Of a stretch of DNA of 52,741 nt, positions 48,623 through 52,741 are shown piece by piece. This DNA comes from Chloromonas sp. AAM2 (taxonomy: Eukaryota; Chlorophyta; Chlorophyceae; Chlamydomonadales; Chlamydomonadaceae), in NCBI GenBank assembly GCA_004335635.1, contig QAXH01004107.1:1038-53778 (forward strand), written 5' to 3'. The first letter of the stretch is position 1, and every line of letters starts with the position of its first letter. Below the pieces are notes generated by a model that made no database searches, was not told the DNA's origin, and was given only the letters and a program-made list of their open reading frames with translations. The position numbers and the translations under genes are program-made.

Positions 48623-50225
48623 TATCTGATTCAGAATGATTCAATACTGACAGTGTCTCGCGACACCTTTTGCCGGAAGCACCGCAGACGCGCTGAACGT
48701 GATCGCAAAAGCGCGGTGTTGTGTTTGAAGACACGCTCACTTGATTGCACAGGTCTGTAGGGATTGATTGCATGGTTTTCGGAAAGGAACCAATGCCCAC
48801 CATCGCGGCACACCCTGACCTGTTGACCTGTTGGAGGTATCTGTTGGTAGTATATAGACTAGAGCTTTCCCCCTCGTAAGGCCGAGAAGAGTCTGAAAAT
48901 CGGGCCGACTGCCGCGAATCGGCCGAGTGCCGAGACGACCAGCCTGCCGAGAGGCTGAGAACACCAGCTTTGTTTGCTTAGGCGTCACATCAAACGTTCA
49001 AAAAAAGTACGTGCGCTAAATACGTTCTGCAATCACACATGTCACGATTCTCACACAAAGAGCCGTGCATCGCCGCTACGCGATCCGTTCGCACGAAGAC
49101 GAGAACGCTGGGCCAAAAGGCGAGCCTGTCGCATCAGCCAACCCTATACGCAAGCTCCACAGTGGGTCAGTCCGCCTTGCCTGCCAGACTAAGTGGGCGG
49201 CGTGGTTAGCTGGCAGCCCTCAGCTCGGCCCGTGCAGGCTGGACCATCACGCGGCTCCAGTCGCACCCATCATACCCTCTGAGTTTCATTTCATCAGGAT
49301 AAGTACTGCTTTGAATGAGTAGCACTTTGGTTACCAGTACTGGAGTTCCTCCTCTGCAAATCTACACTGTTCATTTCGTCATCATTGGGATGTGAAACCA
49401 CATGCAGAGGGCGTTATCGACACACTGTTAACCACACACCGGCCGGATGGCAGATACAGGGTGAAGTGGGATGCCTCAAAGCCTCTTGGTGACACGACAC
49501 GAGTACCACAAATAGTCCTTGGTGCTGAGACCGGGCAGAGAGCAACATACTTAAGGTCACAGATGTCAATGAGAGAAACGGCTAACAGAATGAGAACAGC
49601 ACAGCGATGCGAATAGGCAGCAACGGTACCAATCCCGTTGCATCCTCCCCCACTTAGAAAGAGGGTGACTTAGTAAAAACAAAAGCATGCAGAAACAGGC
49701 AGAAACATGTCTGAGGCTTGAATGCAATGTCTCAGGCTGGAAGTCAATGTAGCGGCAAGCAGGCCATGACCAATTGGAATCCATTTGTCCACGTTCAGTG
49801 GCTTCTGCCTATAAATGCGGCTGTGCTGCCACACACATCACGTCATGATGCCAACGCCGCAAACGTGCGTTCTGGGCTGGCCTGTGCCATGCACAATTGA
49901 TGAGACACTACAGTCTCCGCGATTCATGATGTCTATGCTTCCTAGCCCACACACCGTTGCCCAATTCACAGGATAGTACAGGAGCTCGGCCTTGGCCTAC
50001 CTTAATCACCAATATGATGCTGAGCTTTCCAGCCCATTCCCTTGTCATGCTCTGGAGGAGGGCCCTCAGCCCTCCAACAACAGGCAGAAGGGCATGCATA
50101 CCCCCGTGTTCAGCTCGCCTCACTCATTTCCACCATCACATGCAAGGCCTGTAACAATTGGGTCTCATGCAAATCTAAAGGCTTTTGGACCCCTTCTTAA
50201 TTTCTCACAATTGAGCCTGGATTCT

Positions 50226-50396
50226 GCACTTTATGCCATTCAAACGTCATAAACAGGCTGGACTCAGCTGAGCCGCTCAGTCGCACCCCGTTTATGACGT
50301 TTGAATGGCATAAAGTGCTGAGTCGCACCCTGTTTATGCGATCCAACGTCATAAACACGCTGAGTCAGCCTGTTTAGGACGTTTGAATCGCATAAA
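50226..50396. repeat. Four-arm palindrome cluster
   Basis: A 29-bp arm at 50226-50254 (GCACTTTATGCCATTC...) has an exact inverted copy at 50290-50318. Its 35-base loop centres on the palindrome CTCAGCTGAG (50263-50272). A second, diverged pair of the same module follows at 50333-50356 and 50372-50396. The joins repeat GCTGAGTCGCACCC-like sequence. Confidence 0.85.
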
Positions 50397-50731
50397 TAGG
50401 GTATGACGTGGCAAAGTGCACCATGGAACTCCACTCACCATGGAACTCCACTCACCCAGGCCAGTTCATGGGTGAGCCCTCGCGTGTTACGGCAGGCAGC
50501 CCCATGAACCTTTCTGAGACAGTGACTTGGCCGTGTGTTCCATGGTGCTAGCCAGAAAGAAAGAGGAGGAAGGAAATGGGGTCATGCGACTGTTCGTTGA
50601 AGCTGACAGCATGTCTGAAAGTTGACCGCGGACAGCTGCGTGAGAGTGGGAGGTTTGCGGGTCTGTGAGCGTTGCATGAGATCATTGTTGAGCAGGGGTC
50701 TTCCAAGCCCTCAAAATTTACTCGGGGTTGG

Positions 50732-51195
50732 CTCGGGATGCTGGGCTGCAGCTCGGGCTGGACCCCGACCTGGTACACTGGATCTGGGTTTCTGGCTCGG
50801 GATGCAGTCGGGATTGTTGCTTGTAACTCGGGATTCACAAAAGGACGGGGGCTGCGCTGCAGCACACTAGGGATAATTTACATTGCACTATGTTGTTCAA
50901 CTAGATAGAAAACAATCACATCCCACAAAAGCCACAGGAGCTTCAGGGACTCCTCCGTGTGCTAGCTCCGTTGCTGGGGCGGTAGCTGGCATTTGCACAG
51001 CTGCCATGTCAATCCTCCCCGAGTTGGCGACGTTTGAAGCCATATTGAGCTCGGGATACAATCGGGATAATATAAAAGCACTTTGTTATTTGACCGCGCT
51101 GGGCTCGCTCCGCGAGCCCAGCCAGTCGGGATGCCCGACTAACTGCCACGGAAACGGCCCGGGATTTTTGGGCCAAAAAGCCTGGAGCTCGGGAT
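50732..51195. repeat. Field of CTCGGGAT motifs
   Basis: CTCGGGAT occurs at 50732, 50796, 50827, 51050 and 51188. One-base variants (GTCGGGAT or ATCGGGAT) occur near 50808, 51061 and 51125. Spacing is irregular, so this is not a simple tandem array. Confidence 0.6.
51098..51122. other. GC-rich perfect hairpin
   Basis: GCTGGGCTCGC and GCGAGCCCAGC form an 11-bp perfect stem with a 3-base loop (TCC), inside the CTCGGGAT field. Function unknown. Confidence 0.8.
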
Positions 51196-51920
51196 ACCGC
51201 TTGGTTGGAAGTCCCCTGTTGTTGAGCATCAGGTATGCAAATCCAGGCTGTACGGCTAGAGCGGGCTGCAGCTGCGAGTTCGAAAGCCACCTGCGAGTGC
51301 GAGCATGCATAGACCAAGAATGGTGGATTTGTCACGACTGTTGCTGCGCTAGATGATGCAGTTAATGCTCTGTGATGCTCGCAAAGGCTGCCAAGGAATG
51401 AGACTGCTGCGATCGGCACCAGGTCTCGGCGCTGCAACACGGCTGATCCTGATACTGCGTGCTCTCCTGACACGATAGCAGCGCAGGCACAGCAGTTGAG
51501 AGTAGTGAACAGAGGGCACCAAGGATGCCGGGTGGAGCGCCAAGGTTGGTCTGGTGTGGAGATCTCTGACTGCCCACCTGTCATTGTCACCGAAAGAGCG
51601 TCGCCGCTGCTCAAAACGCTGCTGTTGTAGCAGCAATACAGTGGTAGTGCGTGCTGTGTAGGCGCCGAGGCCCCCAAGACTGTAGCAGACGAGCAAAAGG
51701 ATGCCGGCAGAGCACCACTACTTTCCATGCTGAAATCAGCGATGCCAGCTTTTCCCAATGCTTGCTCCGCCGATGCCATTTCCCGAGCAGCTGTGGCATG
51801 CCCAACGGAGGGCTGGTGGGCGGCTGGTGCACGACGACGACGCTAAACATGGGACTGGCAGAAGATGTGTTTTGAAGGGCGGCAAATGCATGCAGATCTG
51901 CAATGCCATTCTGTTCCCAA

Positions 51921-52111
51921 CTCGGCCTCGGGCTTCGCTGCTCGGCCTCGGCCTCGGGTTCCGGCCTTGGGCTCCGGCCTCGGGCTCGAGCACCTCGGCC
52001 TCGGGCTCCGCTCGGCTTGGCTGCGCCTGAAGTCTGCGCCCTCAGGCTTGCTCAGCCTCACTCCACCCTCGGCCTCGGTGTTTGCAGCGCAAACCTTCGG
52101 CCTCGGTGTTT
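51921..52111. repeat. CTCGGC/CTCGGG minisatellite
   Basis: Imperfect tandem units of CTCGGCCTCGGG type run through most of the block. The last two are CCTCGGCCTCGGTGTTT and TTCGGCCTCGGTGTTT. Open frames across it (for example Arg/Pro-rich on the minus strand) are products of the repeat. Confidence 0.85.
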
Positions 52112-52741
52112 AGAAACCCATAAACCCCTTGGGCACCCCTATTATCTACATCATTACTTATCTACATCATTACGTGCTTACTTGCTTGGCCTTGTAGCTT
52201 CCAACAACTCTCGTTTCCCTTGTATATGGTCAGTTGTAATGTGCACGGGTTTTCACAGCTAAGAAGTTTGTAATATCGGTTTTGTCCGTTCGTGTCCGTT
52301 CTGAGGTCTTTCTGGGATCTGTAGCCGGCCGCAGAACGTGCACACCATTAGGAAGACCGCACCCACAAGTGTACACCTAAGCAAACAACGGCCCCAACGA
52401 ATACCAAAAGATGGCCGTGCGTTTTTGAAAATGGGGGTCACAATTGACGTGCTGAAGACCTTTGCGATGTTTACAAGTTCTAGCGTGCAGTGCGTCACCT
52501 GGTTGGCTCAACAGGCCCAGAAATGCAAGCGGAAAGGGCTCCAGGCTGTCCGTAAAAAGTTGTTTGGGAATTGAATGGCGAGAGAGTGTTGCTTGTGGGC
52601 TGGACCGCGTAATGCAACCTGCACCAGCACTGCGGGCAGGTACTTGGACAAAGGGTTGGAATGTGCCACGTCTGCCGCTGTGAGAAAGTGTCGCTGGTCC
52701 CTTAGATAAGCCCTAGATTACCATAGATTCCACTACACAAC

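Larger units (their letters stand above)
47564..52741. other. Repeat-rich region, no supported gene
   Basis: Upstream of copy 2 I find no exon chain. The stretch holds a 28-bp direct duplication, an exon-derived hairpin, a palindrome cluster, a CTCGGGAT motif field and a CTCGGC minisatellite, listed separately. The longest open frames (51009-51779 minus; 50883-51356 plus) overlap each other on opposite strands and have no family features. Confidence 0.45.

Noticed and set aside
51009..51779. 256-codon open frame on the minus strand
   Set aside because: No recognisable motif. It overlaps a long open frame on the other strand and crosses the CTCGGGAT field and the GC hairpin.
51843..52262. Arg/Pro- and Leu/Gly-rich open frames on both strands
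   Set aside because: They are translations of the CTCGGC minisatellite.

Overview
The window looks like nuclear DNA of a green alga of the Chlamydomonadales/Volvocales type. Genes are split by many GT-AG introns, there is a hydroxyproline-rich pherophorin-like wall protein, coding exons are G+C-rich, and intergenic DNA carries small fold-back transposons. A Haematococcus-like genus would fit, but I cannot prove the genus from sequence alone. Exon models below were built by hand by joining splice sites so that reading phase is kept across every intron.

Layout, left to right: (1) 1-2312 (+), the 3' part of a pherophorin-like glycoprotein gene with two globular domains around an LR-decorated proline rod. 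(2) 4725-9521 (+), a complete 13-exon equilibrative nucleoside transporter (SLC29/ENT). (3) 12051-12583 (-), a complete histone H4 gene with two introns. (4) A gene-poor stretch with an assembly gap at 15400-15452. (5) 16130-23582 (-), a 14-exon DUF3754/TMEM143-family membrane protein gene. (6) 24272-29556 (+), divergent from (5), a BCA2/RNF126-type RING-H2 ubiquitin ligase with a very long disordered tail. (7) 30307-30426 (-), an orphan ABC-transporter exon relic. (8) 30972-37015 (+) and 41504-47563 (-), two tail-to-tail paralogs of a coiled-coil, bZIP-like protein with matching exon structures. (9) 47564-52741, a repeat-rich stretch with no supported gene, including a long hairpin made from an exon-like segment, a four-arm palindrome cluster and a CTCGGC minisatellite.

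A small fold-back transposon family with the terminal motif GTTTGCCAGTTCTGGGACA appears at five loci (3374, 16141, 16636, 22152, 37602). Three of these lie inside the DUF3754 gene, and one end appears to supply that gene's C-terminal codons and stop.

The genes are unrelated single eukaryotic transcription units rather than an operon. The only strong gene-to-gene relation is the inverted paralog pair. The most unusual items are that pair with its uneven divergence, the exon-derived hairpin, and the transposon family.
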